Source: Dehalococcoidia bacterium
GTDB taxonomy: Bacteria; Chloroflexota; Dehalococcoidia; Dehalococcoidales; Fen-1064
Assembly: GCA_011170375.1 (NCBI GenBank)
Contig: DUEV01000002.1
Location: 124,001 to 188,000 of the forward strand
DNA: 64,000 nt
Reading direction: 5' to 3'
Made by a program: the position numbers and the translations under genes. How positions within the stretch are numbered: the first letter of the stretch is position 1; every line of letters starts with the position of its first letter. A model generated the notes under the pieces. That model was not told the origin of the DNA, searched no databases, and saw nothing but the letters and a program-made list of their open reading frames with translations. Shown piece after piece: positions 17,527-25,956 of this stretch.

Positions 17527-17991
17527 ATGGAACCGAAGATATTTACAAGAGAGGCCCTCTTGATTGCAGGCGTTACTGGAAGTGGCGATGAGACCGGCAA
17601 AGCATGGGACGCTTTTATGAAGCTTGACAAACTTAACCCTTTGAAGAATAGAATCACTGACGATGGGTACGAAATCCGTCTGTATTCCGGCGAAGGAGCT
17701 GGCGAAGTCCATGTAGGCGCTTGTGTCAAAGACGTTCATGTGCCGGTGGAGTATAAGGTTATCTCGCTTCCCTCCTCTCTGTACGCCGAGTTTGAAATTT
17801 ACCCGTCAAAGGGTTATACCAGCGGTAATGCGGAAATGAATAAATGGTTATCGGATAACGCCAGTGTTTACAGGCAGGGTCGTCTAGATGATAAGTATTT
17901 TGCGGTGGAGGTATACGATAACAGATATAAAGGTGAGAAAGACCCGACATCAGTGGTCGGAATCATGGTACCAATAGTGCCCATCGATTAG
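17527..17991 (+). CDS. GyrI-like/effector-binding domain protein
   Basis: 154 residues resembling GyrI-like small-molecule-binding (SOUL/AraC effector-binding) domains. It has an opening strand I-A-G-V-T-G-S-G, then D-G-Y-E-I-R-L-Y-S, V-H-V-G-A-C-V, and a closing Y-F-A-V-E-V-Y-D-N-R-Y with V-G-I-M-V-P-I-V-P-I. Such stand-alone domains bind hydrophobic or cationic compounds and often sit beside regulators, as here behind the WYL gene. AAAGGAG is 11 bases before ATG. It probably acts as a ligand-binding accessory in the cytoplasm. Confidence 0.75.
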   Translation: MEPKIFTREALLIAGVTGSGDETGKAWDAFMKLDKLNPLKNRITDDGYEIRLYSGEGAGEVHVGACVKDVHVPVEYKVISLPSSLYAEFEIYPSKGYTSGNAEMNKWLSDNASVYRQGRLDDKYFAVEVYDNRYKGEKDPTSVVGIMVPIVPID

Positions 17992-18043
17992 AAAAGACAG
18001 GTTATTCTTCGACTCAAAGATTTCTACGTAATATAATTGTATT

Positions 18044-18799
18044 TCATTCCCGAATCACTTCATAGCGAAACCACACGTGTCCTTCATCGTAACTTTGTAC
18101 GGAAATCAAATTGAGCTTCGTCGGCCAGTCATCTATTTTTAAATCAGGAGAATCGAATAATGACGGTGTTTCCATTCCACCTATCACCACCGGGCAGACG
18201 AGAATATTGATTTCATCTACAAGTCCCGCACGCAAAAGCGCTCCGTTGATTTTGCCCCCACCCGCTGAGCATATACATGTAACGCCAAGCTGAGTTCTTA
18301 ATTTCTCCAACGCTAAAGGCAGATTGACACGTTCTTCACCGGCGACCAGATAAGGATATTCCTTACGCTGGAGGTCGGCGAGATACTCGGGTGACGTCTG
18401 TTTAGCGACCAAAATAAGACCATGTATTCCCTCATCTACCCACGCCAACAGGTTCCGGCACAGTCCTTTGCTATCAACCAACACACCCCACCCCTGCAAC
18501 TTGGGGTCCTTAAGGACGGAGTCAGGTAAGAAGTCCCCGTAAAGCTGCTGGGTGTCGCCATGGAATAAGGGAAGGTCGTCTAGCTTACAGTCTTTCCGCA
18601 CAAATGTGCCGCTACCCTCGAGGAAAGCCTGGGGGTGGTGGGTAGACTTAATCCACTCCATTAACTCTGGATAGAGCGTGCTATCCCCCATCATGCCACG
18701 CCACTTGCCAAAAACATATAGCATTGAGACATCTGGTGTATACGCTACCCTACCGTCAACCGAAGCCTCCTGATAAACGACAACCTTTGGCCTATCCAC
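18044..18799 (-). CDS. RibD C-terminal/dihydrofolate-reductase-like reductase
   Basis: 251 residues of the RibD C-terminal (DHFR fold) family. It begins R-P-K-V-V-V-Y-Q-E-A-S-V-D-G-R-V-A, the usual first strand with S-x-D-G. Later it shows I-C-S-A-G-G-G-K-I-N-G-A-L-L-R-A-G-L-V-D-E-I, the NADPH-binding loop with the conserved D-E, then C-P-V-V-I-G-G. The start is GTG 18799 after AGGGGG. RibD enzymes reduce the ribosyl group in riboflavin synthesis, but stand-alone copies outside rib operons often have other substrates; no rib gene is nearby. It is followed by a GrpB-like gene on the same strand upstream. Confidence 0.82.
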   Translation of the reverse strand: MDRPKVVVYQEASVDGRVAYTPDVSMLYVFGKWRGMMGDSTLYPELMEWIKSTHHPQAFLEGSGTFVRKDCKLDDLPLFHGDTQQLYGDFLPDSVLKDPKLQGWGVLVDSKGLCRNLLAWVDEGIHGLILVAKQTSPEYLADLQRKEYPYLVAGEERVNLPLALEKLRTQLGVTCICSAGGGKINGALLRAGLVDEINILVCPVVIGGMETPSLFDSPDLKIDDWPTKLNLISVQSYDEGHVWFRYEVIRE

Positions 18800-18852
18800 A
18801 AGTATTCCCCCTTAACGTTGAATACTGTCCGTAAGTGTCACAGTAGTAGGTT

Positions 18853-19377
18853 TTATAGTTCTTCGTGCCCAAGAGCCTTCTCAGTGATTTCCCTGCATAG
18901 TGCCGCTTTGCCTTCCATGTAGGCCTCGCGGTCATTATTGAATTTCTCAGCCAATGACCACTTTAACTCGCTTAGACGTTCGGCATACTCTTTACTCTGC
19001 CAGAGGAAATCGCGAAATGCCGTCTCCTTCTTCAATTCAACACTATGCTTTGGGCAGACATAGAGGTGATGATTCGGTAGTGGGCTATGCATGGACATAT
19101 CTCTGAGCTTGAAGACTTCCCGGTCCTTGATTCCCAGGTCTCCTTGATGATAGTATCCACGTTCTGCTAAGAGTTCTTTAATCCTCTCGAAATCCTGAGG
19201 CTCGATAACCAGAATCAGGTCAATAATCGGCTTCGCGGTCATTCCAGGGATGGAAGTGCTGCCGACATGCTCAATGCAGATACAAGCCTGGGATACCTTC
19301 TCTCCCAGATATGCCTTGGTTTCCTCGAACCATTTCGGCCATTCAGGACTGTATCTCTCAACAAGCGTAACAGCCAT
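18853..19377 (-). CDS. GrpB family protein (UPF0157, nucleotidyltransferase fold)
   Basis: 174 residues. The motif I-E-H-V-G-S-T-S-I-P-G-M-T-A-K-P-I-I-D-L-I-L-V (about residues 38-60) is the GrpB signature G-S-T-S-V-P-G-L-x-A-K-P-x-I-D, a minimal nucleotidyltransferase motif with the two acidic residues D-L-I. The C-terminal half has N-H-H-L-Y-V and F-R-D-F-L, as in the family. Function unknown in bacteria; some are fused to CoaE. Ribosome site GGAGACGACAG. It may share a promoter with the RibD-like gene 53 bases downstream. Confidence 0.9.
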   Translation of the reverse strand: MAVTLVERYSPEWPKWFEETKAYLGEKVSQACICIEHVGSTSIPGMTAKPIIDLILVIEPQDFERIKELLAERGYYHQGDLGIKDREVFKLRDMSMHSPLPNHHLYVCPKHSVELKKETAFRDFLWQSKEYAERLSELKWSLAEKFNNDREAYMEGKAALCREITEKALGHEEL

Positions 19378-19439
19378 TCTGTCGTCTCCAAGATTTCGAA
19401 CTGGCTTAGCGTCCTGTATTATATATCAAAATCTCCTAT

Positions 19440-19469
19440 TTGCGCTCTCCAACCTGAGCGGGATATAAT
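19440..19469 (+). promoter_or_regulatory. Promoter of molybdopterin oxidoreductase operon
   Basis: TTGCGC (19440-19445), 18-base spacer, perfect TATAAT (19464-19469). Start of transcription near 19476, then AGGGGAG seven bases before the ATG at 19493. Confidence 0.55.
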
Positions 19470-19492
19470 CGGGACTGGCAAGGGGAGTCCTC

Positions 19493-21952
19493 ATGACGAA
19501 AGGTAAAAACCGTCAGATTGTGCGTACCACCACCTGGTCAGCCGGGCCTGGCTGCCACGGTGGCTGCGGTGTGCTGGCACACATCGAAGACGGCAAACTG
19601 GTCAAGATTGAAGGTGACCCGGAGCACCCCTGGAACCAGGGGCGTCTCTGTTCTCGATGTCTGGCCATGACACAATATATCAATCACCCCGACCGACTGA
19701 CCCGCCCCCTTAAGAGAATCGGAGAGCGGGGGGAGGGGAAGTGGCAGGAGATTTCCTGGGACGAGGCTTTCGACCTGATAGAGAACAAGCTGGGTAAGAT
19801 TCGGGAAGACTACGGTCCGGAGAGTGTCATTTTCTCGATGGGTACCGGGCGGGATATCGGGGCCTGGATATGCATGCTCGCCTACGCCTACGGCAGCCCC
19901 AACGTCATGTTTGCCCTGAGTGGGATAGCCTGTTACAGCCCTAGAATCTCCGCTGTTGAAACTGTCCAGGGAGACTACTGCATCCTCGATGCCGCCCAGT
20001 GGTTTCCCAAGCGCTACGAGGACCCGAGGTATCAAGTGCCGGAGTGTATCGTGGTATGGGGTTACAACATCCCAGCCTCCTGTCCCGACAATGTCTTCGG
20101 CCACTGGATAATCGATCTGATGAAGAAGGGCACCAAGATTATTACCATCGACCCGAGGTTGTCCTGGTTCGCTTCAAGAGCAGAGAAATGGCTAAGGCTC
20201 CGCCCCGGGACGGATGGTGCCCTGGCGATGGGTTTTCTCAACGTGATTATCAACGAGGGCCTGTACGATAAAGAATTCGTCGAGAAGTGGACCAATGCCG
20301 CTCACCTAGTAAGGAGCGATACCGGCAAACTACTCCGGGAGAGCGACTGGGTGGAGGGTGGCTCTCCGGTGAACTTCGTCGTCTGGGACACAGCCAGACA
20401 GGCACCGGCAATCTGGGACTCCCAGCAGTTAGAGTATAAATCAGCCAATGTAAGACCAGCCCTCGAGGGAGAATATGAAGTCAGCCTTGCTGATGGAACA
20501 AGAGTTTCCGCCAAGACAGTCTGCGACGTGTTTGTTGAGCAGGTCAACCAGTATCCGGTAGAGCGGGTATCCGAAATAACCTGGGTGCCTCCAAAAGACA
20601 TCATTGAAGCAGCACGCCTTTACGCCAGAAGCAAGCCCGCCGCTATACACTGGGGGGTGCCTATCGATATGACGCCGGCGATTACTCCCACAGTCCAGGC
20701 GATTACCGACCTGTGGTGCCTCACCGGCAACCTGGATGTGCCCGGTGGCAACGTAATCTCCCGTTATGCCTTTGATGCCGTTGCCTACGCTTTACCCGGA
20801 GCAAAAGGGGTAATCAAGCTGAAGTCCAAAGAGGACGATGAAAAGAGGATAGGCGCTGACCAGTATGGGCCATTGAGAAAATTCATCTGGCGGGCCCAGA
20901 CGGACGTTACCCTGGAGCAAATCTTCACCGAAGACCCCTATCCCATCAAAGGCATGTGGCTGCAGGCCTGTAACCCGGTGGCCGGCATTGGTCTCGACCC
21001 GAAGAGGTGGGTTGAGGCCTTGAAAAAGCTCGACTTTGTAGTAGCGGTTGACCTTTTTATGAATCCAACTACCCAGCTGGCTGACGTCGTCCTGCCGGCA
21101 ACCACTTTCCTTGAGAAAGACAGTATCCGGAGCTGGTGGATACCCCTCCAGAGCATCAACAAGGCCATTACGGTCGGCGAGTGCAAACCCGATATTGAAA
21201 TCAATTTTGAACTGGCGAAGAGATTCGACCCGGACTTTCGCTGGAACAATATTCATGAGCTTTTTGACGAAATCCTTAAGCCCTCCGGCCTGACCTTTAG
21301 GGAGTTGCAGCAGCAGGGCTGGGCCTTTCCGCCGGAAGGGCACCCCAGCCACCCCTACCACCGCTTTGAAAAAGGCCTACTACGTCCTGACGTAAAGCCC
21401 GGCTTCCAGACTCCATCAGGTAAGGTCGAGCTATACTCCGTCCTGCGAGAAGAGTGGGGACTGGAACCTGTAGCCCACTATGAAGAACCGCCTTTCACAC
21501 CCATCAGTCAGCCTGAATTATGTAAAGAATATCCCCTCATCTTGTCCACCGGGAGAAGGTCTCCGGTCTATTTTCATGCCGAGCATCGAAATATCCCCTG
21601 GCTACGAGAGATTGACCCCGACCCCGTGATTGAAATCCATCCTAAGACCGCCAAATCACTCAACATCGCTAACGGAGAATGGGTATGGGTTGAGAACTGG
21701 CTTGGTCGGTGCAAATTCAGGGCTAAAGTCACCCTGGTTGTGCCTGAGTGGATGGTGATGACGGCTCATGGCTGGTGGTTCCCCGAGGAGCCTGGCGAAG
21801 AGCCTTCTCTATTCGGCGTGTGGAAATCAAATGTCAACCAGCTTATTCCCATGGGCTTCCAAGGGGAAGACGGCCTGGGTGCCCCTATAAAGCACCTGCT
21901 TTGTAAGATATACAGAGTCGATGAGCAAGAGGAGGCCCGAGATGCCCGATAA
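19493..21952 (+). CDS. Molybdopterin-dependent oxidoreductase, DMSO-reductase family, catalytic subunit
   Basis: 819 residues, usual length for this family. The N-terminal Fe-S motif is G-P-G-C-H-G-G-C-G with Cys21, Cys25 and Cys53 in C-x3-C-x27-C spacing. The first cysteine of the common C-x2-C-x3-C-x27-C set is Gly18, with an extra Cys56 (L-C-S-R-C). The rest has the molybdopterin domains: S-W-D-E-A-F-D, I-D-P-R-L-S-W (pterin-binding), D-V-V-L-P-A-T-T-F-L-E-K, and a C-terminal dinucleotide-binding barrel with I-L-S-T-G-R-R-S-P. No Tat signal is visible, so it is probably cytoplasmic. Its Fe-S partner overlaps by 11 bases. Substrate unknown; relatives include acetylene-hydratase-like and thiosulfate/polysulfide reductases. 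Confidence 0.9.
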   Translation: MTKGKNRQIVRTTTWSAGPGCHGGCGVLAHIEDGKLVKIEGDPEHPWNQGRLCSRCLAMTQYINHPDRLTRPLKRIGERGEGKWQEISWDEAFDLIENKLGKIREDYGPESVIFSMGTGRDIGAWICMLAYAYGSPNVMFALSGIACYSPRISAVETVQGDYCILDAAQWFPKRYEDPRYQVPECIVVWGYNIPASCPDNVFGHWIIDLMKKGTKIITIDPRLSWFASRAEKWLRLRPGTDGALAMGFLNVIINEGLYDKEFVEKWTNAAHLVRSDTGKLLRESDWVEGGSPVNFVVWDTARQAPAIWDSQQLEYKSANVRPALEGEYEVSLADGTRVSAKTVCDVFVEQVNQYPVERVSEITWVPPKDIIEAARLYARSKPAAIHWGVPIDMTPAITPTVQAITDLWCLTGNLDVPGGNVISRYAFDAVAYALPGAKGVIKLKSKEDDEKRIGADQYGPLRKFIWRAQTDVTLEQIFTEDPYPIKGMWLQACNPVAGIGLDPKRWVEALKKLDFVVAVDLFMNPTTQLADVVLPATTFLEKDSIRSWWIPLQSINKAITVGECKPDIEINFELAKRFDPDFRWNNIHELFDEILKPSGLTFRELQQQGWAFPPEGHPSHPYHRFEKGLLRPDVKPGFQTPSGKVELYSVLREEWGLEPVAHYEEPPFTPISQPELCKEYPLILSTGRRSPVYFHAEHRNIPWLREIDPDPVIEIHPKTAKSLNIANGEWVWVENWLGRCKFRAKVTLVVPEWMVMTAHGWWFPEEPGEEPSLFGVWKSNVNQLIPMGFQGEDGLGAPIKHLLCKIYRVDEQEEARDAR

Positions 21953-22286
21953 ATGCGAGTACGGCCTGTTGATAGACTACGAATACTGCACTGGCTGCTA
22001 TGCCTGTCAGGTCGCCTGTGCCCAGGAATACGGGTGGCCTGAGGGGATGGGGGGAATACGTGTCATTGAAGTAGAGCAGAGACTGCCCAATGACAGGGCA
22101 TATCTTTCATACATTCCTTTTCCTACCGAGCTGTGCATCCTGTGTGCACCCCGCACCCGGCAGGGGCTTGAACCCGCCTGCGTAAAGCACTGCATGGCAG
22201 CCTGTATGAAATACGGCAAAATTGAGGACCTGGCCAGGGAAATGAGCCAGAAACCTCGCATGGTACTCTGGGTACCACGTTCGTGA
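21942..22286 (+). CDS. 4Fe-4S ferredoxin-type electron transfer subunit
   Basis: 114 residues from ATG 21942, chosen because GAGGAGG lies at the right distance; the stretch overlaps the end of the catalytic gene by 11 bases, showing coupling. C-T-G-C-Y-A-C-Q-V-A-C is a full C-x2-C-x2-C-x3-C cluster motif. A second group, L-C-I-L-C-A-P then A-C-V-K-H-C-M-A-A-C, could hold another cluster. It is shorter than normal DmsB/PhsB-type subunits (about 180-200 residues), so it may carry two clusters instead of four. It passes electrons to or from the molybdenum subunit. No membrane anchor gene follows, so the complex is likely soluble. Confidence 0.88.
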   Translation: MPDKCEYGLLIDYEYCTGCYACQVACAQEYGWPEGMGGIRVIEVEQRLPNDRAYLSYIPFPTELCILCAPRTRQGLEPACVKHCMAACMKYGKIEDLAREMSQKPRMVLWVPRS

Positions 22287-22333
22287 TTATCGCAGCCTAA
22301 CTTCGAGGAAGTCCAACACTGGAGTGTAATGGC

Positions 22334-23035
22334 ATGAACCACTCCGCAGATGAAAAGCACTACTACCTAGCTCAAAAACCAGAAATCATGCTGCAATTTG
22401 ATACCCACGCTAAGGCCTGGAGACCATTCCTTGCCGAACGCTACGGTGATAAATTTGCTGACACGGCCTTGGAAGATACCCGCCAGCAGTATGAAGCCCT
22501 AATCCCCACAATCCCTTACATCGGTGGTGACGAAAATCCGATGACCCGCCATCTCGTCCGCTCAACTACGAGTCTGGTGCTCTACAAGGTTATGAAGGCA
22601 CGGGGAAAGACAGCCGAAGAAGTTGGCAAGATAGTCTACGATGCAGTTGAGACCAGTGTTAACCAGATGCCTCCCCTCCCCAGCCCGGAGTTCAATACGG
22701 AGTTTACAGTCGAAGAAAAAGAGCAAGCAAGGAAATCCCAAGAACGGCGCTATTCTGGGGATTGGGTGTGGGAGTTTGTTAAAGGGGATGGGGTGGAATT
22801 CGACTATGGTCGTGATTTTCTGGAGTGCAGTACCAAAAAGCTCTATTATGCCCACGGTGCCGATGAGTTCTTACCCTTTTACTGCTACCTCGACTTCGTG
22901 ACCCACCGGACTATCGGCTGGGGATTTACCAGAACAAAAACCCTGGCTGAGGGCGATGAGCGATGCGACTTTCGGTGGAAGAAGGGGGGAGAGACAAAAA
23001 AGGGATGGCCGCCGCCATTTCTGAAACGGAAATAA
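22334..23035 (+). CDS. Probable L-2-amino-thiazoline-4-carboxylate hydrolase-like protein
   Basis: 233 residues. The segment M-T-R-H-L-V-R-S-T-T-S-L-V-L-Y-K-V-M-K-A-R-G-K-T-A-E-E-V-G (shown here as separated letters) and the C-terminal C-D-F-R-W-K-K-G-G match the general pattern of the ATC hydrolase family. That family has spread well beyond thiazoline degradation in anaerobes. Catalytic residues cannot be fixed by eye. It starts 47 bases after the Fe-S gene behind GGAGTG, so it belongs to the same operon and may work with the molybdenum enzyme on a heterocycle or amide. That role is inference. Confidence 0.6.
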   Translation: MNHSADEKHYYLAQKPEIMLQFDTHAKAWRPFLAERYGDKFADTALEDTRQQYEALIPTIPYIGGDENPMTRHLVRSTTSLVLYKVMKARGKTAEEVGKIVYDAVETSVNQMPPLPSPEFNTEFTVEEKEQARKSQERRYSGDWVWEFVKGDGVEFDYGRDFLECSTKKLYYAHGADEFLPFYCYLDFVTHRTIGWGFTRTKTLAEGDERCDFRWKKGGETKKGWPPPFLKRK

Positions 23036-23203
23036 ATATACATTGTGTTGAGCAGGTACAATAACAAGCTCCGTAATCGTTGGATACACGAGGTTTAGAC
23101 AGGAAGACATCGTACCACGAGAGTCCCGGCCGATTGTCTTATAGGGACACCGGAGATGTTAAGCCGGATAGAGTTATTTTACTCCATATATAAGCTAAAT
23201 AGT

Positions 23204-23233
23204 TTGCACTAACTTGGCGAACCCTCCTATAAT
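23204..23233 (+). promoter_or_regulatory. Promoter of crotonase-family gene
   Basis: TTGCAC (23204-23209), 18-base spacer, TATAAT (23228-23233). Transcription would start near 23240, just before the GGAGG ribosome site. Confidence 0.55.
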
Positions 23234-23263
23234 GCTGTCATCCAGCAGCTTCGGAGGCATGAA

Positions 23264-24025
23264 TTGGAATATGAAACACTGATTTTAGAAAAACAAGAAG
23301 GGGTGGGCATTATTACGCTCAACCGTCCAGAACAACTTAATGCTCTTAACGCTACCCTGACTACAGAATTGGACAAAGCCCTCAGCTATTTTGAGGGCGA
23401 AGATGAGGTTAAGGCGATAATCATCACCGGTGCTGGTGATAAGGCATTCTCAGCCGGGGGAGACATTCATGAAATGGCCCAGCAGTCTGAGGCTGGGCTC
23501 AAACGGCGGGGCTCTCGTAGAGTCGATCAGAACTGGCATCTGGCTACGTGTAAGAAACCCACCATTGGCGCTATCAACGGTTTAGCTTATGGTGGTGCTG
23601 CCCTGATGTCCTCTACCTTCGACATTCGCATTGGCTGTGAGCGTACAAGTTTTCGTTTCGTTGGCGTTATCTACGGTCGGGTGAATTCCACCTGGACACT
23701 TCCGTTAATAGTAGGCTGGCCGATAGCCAAGGAGCTTCTCTTCACCGGACGGGTGGTTGAGGCTGAGGAAGCCCTACGCATCGGGCTACTCAACAAGCTG
23801 GTACCTTCATCAGAGCTTATGAAAGCTGCAATAGATATGGGACAGGCCATCGCTGCGAACAATCCAACAAGCGTTCAAGGAATTAAGGAGATACTGACAA
23901 AGAATATAGGGATGAGCTGGCGTAAGATGCTGCTCAACGAAGCCCAAATGGTGTCCCAAGCTCTAAAGCCACCCCCGGCTGAAGAAAGTTTCCGAGATTT
24001 TCTGGAACGTAAGCGAAGCCAATAG
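23264..24025 (+). CDS. Crotonase (enoyl-CoA hydratase/isomerase) family protein, both catalytic Glu replaced
   Basis: 253 residues of the crotonase fold. It has G-V-G-I-I-T-L-N-R-P-E-Q-L-N-A-L-N near the start, oxyanion segment A-F-S-A-G-G-D-I, and second oxyanion helix N-G-L-A-Y-G-G-A-A-L. The start is TTG 23264, six bases after GGAGG; an ATG five bases earlier is out of frame. By eye alignment with classical enoyl-CoA hydratase, the two catalytic glutamates (in G-G-x-C-E-L and in Q-P-E) correspond to Leu and Gly here. Simple water addition is therefore unlikely; isomerase, hydrolase, decarboxylase or other crotonase chemistry is possible. It follows the molybdenum operon but has its own promoter. 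Confidence 0.85.
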   Translation: MEYETLILEKQEGVGIITLNRPEQLNALNATLTTELDKALSYFEGEDEVKAIIITGAGDKAFSAGGDIHEMAQQSEAGLKRRGSRRVDQNWHLATCKKPTIGAINGLAYGGAALMSSTFDIRIGCERTSFRFVGVIYGRVNSTWTLPLIVGWPIAKELLFTGRVVEAEEALRIGLLNKLVPSSELMKAAIDMGQAIAANNPTSVQGIKEILTKNIGMSWRKMLLNEAQMVSQALKPPPAEESFRDFLERKRSQ

Positions 24026-24058
24026 CTTTAAGGCATATCTATAAAACAGCCTGAGACG

Positions 24059-25270
24059 TCAGATCGACCGTGTTCTGGGTGAAAGCACTCCTTCATCCTT
24101 CAGAGATGCAATCTCCGATTGACTCATGCCAAGCAGCGATGACAGCACCTCCTCAGTGTACTGGCCAAGGTCTGGGGCACCTCTCTCAATCTCTGGCGGT
24201 GTTCGTGATAGTCTGATTGGCGTATTGGACACTTTCAAACTACCTGGCTTTGTACCTGGGCAGGGCAAATAAATAAACATATTCCGGTGGAGTAACTGAG
24301 GGTTTTCGGCTGCCTGGGCAATGTTGTTTACTGGACCACACGGCATGCCAATAGCCTCGAACTTTTCAAGCCATTCAGCGCTCGTTCCATGCTTTAGTGC
24401 CTCAATTATAATAGGCTCCAGCTCCTTGATATTTTGTGCTCGGGAATATCTGCTGTGGTACTTCTCCTCAGAAAGAATGTCGAGCCGGCCAATTATCTCA
24501 AGGAAGGCAGTCCACTGCTCAAAACCTCCGACGGTAAAGGCTATATATCCATCCTTTGTGGGGAAGGCCTGATGAATTGCTGTCACCGGGTGTTTAGAGC
24601 CCTTTCTCTGAGCCACCTCTCCCGTGGCAAAATATCGTACGAAGGCATTCTCCAGAATTGCCGCCTGGCAATCTAGCATCGAGAGGTCGAGCATCTGCCC
24701 CTGTCCACTCCGGCTTCGCTCTGCAAGGGCAGACAGCATTCCGACGGCAAAGAAAAGACCATCACCAATATCCCCAATAGACGCTCCTGCCCTTACCGGC
24801 TCACCGCCCTCGGATCCGGTAATACTCATAAGACCTCCCATAGCCTGAACGACTATATCTAGGGCCGGTTTCTCACGGTAGGGGCCAGTCTGGCCAAACC
24901 CTGACAGGGCTGCATAAATCAACCCGGGATTATGCTGTCTAAGTACCTGATAATCAAGACCCAGCCTTTCCATCGTCCCCGGAGTAAAATTTTCAGCCAC
25001 TATATCAACCAGTTTCACCAACTCCAGAGCAATCTGCCTGCCTCTATCAGTACGAAGGTCAATAACCACACTCTTCTTTCCCCTATTGATGCTGAAGAAG
25101 TAGGTGCTTACCCCGTCAACTCTCGGTCCCTGCCTCCTTGCCCCATCACCGAAAGGTGCCTCGATCTTGATAATATCCGCTCCCAGGTCTCCCAGTATCA
25201 TAATTCCATAGGAACCGGCCAGCGCCCAGGTGAAATCCAGAATCCTGATGCCTTCCAAGGGACCTGCCAT
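24059..25270 (-). CDS. Class III CoA-transferase (CaiB/BaiF family)
   Basis: 403 residues. It opens G-P-L-E-G-I-R-I-L-D-F-T-W-A-L-A-G, then G-A-D-I-I-K-I-E-A-P-F-G-D and N-R-G-K-K-S-V-V-I-D-L, all typical of formyl-CoA/bile-acid type CoA-transferases. The expected catalytic aspartate lies near L-D-I-V-V-Q-A-M-G-G-L-M (D of A-L-D). GGAGGG stands before ATG. These enzymes transfer CoA between an acyl-CoA and a carboxylic acid by a ternary mechanism. It converges with the crotonase gene (33 bases between stops), so both products may act on one acyl-CoA, but they have separate promoters. Confidence 0.93.
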   Translation of the reverse strand: MAGPLEGIRILDFTWALAGSYGIMILGDLGADIIKIEAPFGDGARRQGPRVDGVSTYFFSINRGKKSVVIDLRTDRGRQIALELVKLVDIVAENFTPGTMERLGLDYQVLRQHNPGLIYAALSGFGQTGPYREKPALDIVVQAMGGLMSITGSEGGEPVRAGASIGDIGDGLFFAVGMLSALAERSRSGQGQMLDLSMLDCQAAILENAFVRYFATGEVAQRKGSKHPVTAIHQAFPTKDGYIAFTVGGFEQWTAFLEIIGRLDILSEEKYHSRYSRAQNIKELEPIIIEALKHGTSAEWLEKFEAIGMPCGPVNNIAQAAENPQLLHRNMFIYLPCPGTKPGSLKVSNTPIRLSRTPPEIERGAPDLGQYTEEVLSSLLGMSQSEIASLKDEGVLSPRTRSI

Positions 25271-25652
25271 TTCAAACCCTCCTGTATCAATAGACTTATT
25301 TCTAAGGCAGTAATATATTTAGTTAGCCACCTCTCAGTCAGGTTATATTACACTGGGCAAAGTGTCAATGTCTTTCTATAATGGTAGCCTGTGTACCCAG
25401 GTCACTCTTATATATCCTGCAAGTAACAGTTCTGTAGAATGTTACTTCAAAATGTTACTTAAAGAGGTAGCTTGCTGGGCAACGATATACTGGTACACGA
25501 CAATGATTACAGCTCACGAACCCGAATTCGAGGAAATCCCTGCTGCTTTTGAAGTTAATAAGTAAACCAGCTACCTCCCGCGTGTAAAGAAAGTGCTAAA
25601 CTGTCATTCGCGGTTATAATTTGGTCAGAATTCCCTGAACAAACAGACACAC
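25271..25652. other. Intergenic region between CoA-transferase and tRNA-Val
   Basis: 382 bases. A TATAAT occurs at 25377-25382 on the plus strand with only a poor -35. A 67-codon open frame at 25362-25565 has no ribosome site, odd composition and no recognisable domain, so I do not call it. The start-proximal part holds the leader of the CoA-transferase gene. Nothing else is seen. Confidence 0.5.
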
Positions 25653-25729
25653 TGGTGGGCAGTAGAGGACTCGAACCTCTGACCTCTCGGATGTGAACCG
25701 AACGCTCTGACCAACTGAGCTAACTGCCC
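25653..25729 (-). tRNA. tRNA-Val (anticodon CAC)
   Basis: The reverse strand reads a full cloverleaf. Acceptor arm GGGCAGT pairs with ACTGCCC, D arm AGCTCAG-TTGGTCA-GAGC, anticodon loop TTCACAT with anticodon CAC (reads GUG valine codons), T arm AGAGG-TTCGAGT-CCTCT, and a 3' CCA encoded in the DNA (25653-25655). It stands alone with no integrase or repeat beside it. Confidence 0.96.
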
Positions 25730-25956
25730 CTGCGTGCAGTGTACCTAGATTCTACGTAAAAACCCCGTCAAAATCAAGTTCGAGAATACCTTATTTAAAG
25801 AGGGGTGCGATTCAGGTGCAATTTAGTATATCCCCCAAGCCGAGTCTCCAATATCTATTTGTGCCCATTAGTATACTACTATATACGAGACCATTGACAT
25901 GGTAACGAGGACGAACTACCATTTATCCAACGTGTTAAATCAAAGGAGGAGAGAAA

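Noticed and set aside
25362-25565. 67-codon open frame before tRNA-Val
   Set aside because: No ribosome site, odd composition and no domain; probably chance.
25653-25729. tRNA-Val as attachment site of an integrated element
   Set aside because: No integrase, direct repeat of the tRNA end or other mobile-element gene is nearby.
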